A stretch of 12,428 nucleotides of DNA from JACOVP01 sp035289145. GTDB taxonomy: Archaea; Nanobdellota; Nanobdellia; SCGC-AAA011-G17; UBA489. A program made the position numbers and the translations under genes. Below, piece after piece: positions 12,345 through 12,428 of this stretch (positions within the stretch are counted from its first letter, which is position 1; each line of letters opens with the position of its first letter). The DNA is taken from assembly GCA_035289145.1 (NCBI GenBank), contig DATDXZ010000091.1, forward strand, positions 1-12,428, given 5' to 3'. The notes beneath the pieces are model-generated. The model saw only the letters and a list, made by a program, of their open reading frames with translations. It did no database searches and was not told the origin of the DNA.

Positions 12345-12428
12345 AGGAATGTTTAGCCTCTTCAATGCAGCGATGTTTTGCCTAATGCGGAATTGTTGCG
12401 GGAGCAGATATCTTCGCAGAGGTTGTTT

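Noticed and set aside
12349..12428. Start of a + strand gene at the right edge (for example from ATG 12349 or TTG 12378)
   Set aside because: Several frames are open on both strands over only 80 bases, no ribosome site or TATA box supports any of them, and no protein family was recognised.
12381..12428. N-terminus of a glutamine amidotransferase (C-G-I-V at the edge)
   Set aside because: The Cys codon follows a TAA rather than a start codon, and the residues after it (AGADIFAEVV) do not follow that family.

Overview
The window looks archaeal, most likely a Woesearchaeota-type DPANN genome, although the sequence alone does not fix the lineage. The evidence is a methanococcal-type S-layer protein, a serine tRNA with an intron at 37/38 and a bulge-helix-bulge junction, TTTATAAA-type TATA boxes about 25 bases ahead of genes, a TrmB-family regulator, and a set of pilin-like membrane proteins of a kind common in DPANN genomes. 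Bases are moderately AT-rich, genes are tightly packed, and most coding sequence is on the + strand.

Region 1 (1-5846) is one envelope operon of five genes. A very large cysteine-rich membrane or surface protein, cut off at the left edge, is followed almost without gaps by four small proteins. Each of the four has a short basic N-terminus, a K/R-G or K-A step, one hydrophobic helix and a cysteine-containing outer domain, the layout of archaeal class III (pilin-like) precursors. They may form a surface fibre or a complex carrying the large protein.

Region 2 (5847-8980) holds the S-layer gene. Its promoter region has three perfect tandem copies of a 25-base unit, each ending in a TATA-like core, followed directly by a canonical TATA box. 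A stem-loop is predicted at the very 5' end of the mRNA, then a strong ribosome binding site. The gene ends at a hairpin plus long T tracts.

Region 3 (9054-11128) is a four-gene operon from a leaderless-type promoter: a small soluble protein with a SecB-like look, two tandem paralogous membrane-anchored proteins with an extracytoplasmic domain, and a DUF488 protein. The last two junctions overlap by 1 and 4 bases.

Region 4 (11129-12428) is less orderly. Two 19-base direct repeats lie exactly 200 bases apart and bracket a minus-strand coding remnant. The right copy supplies the TATA box of a split tRNA-Ser(UGA). Convergent to it is a TrmB-family regulator gene broken by a frameshift: its missing C-terminal 81 residues are readable in another frame and end 13 bases from the tRNA. 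The last 80 bases hold a strong hairpin and no reading frame that can be assigned with confidence.
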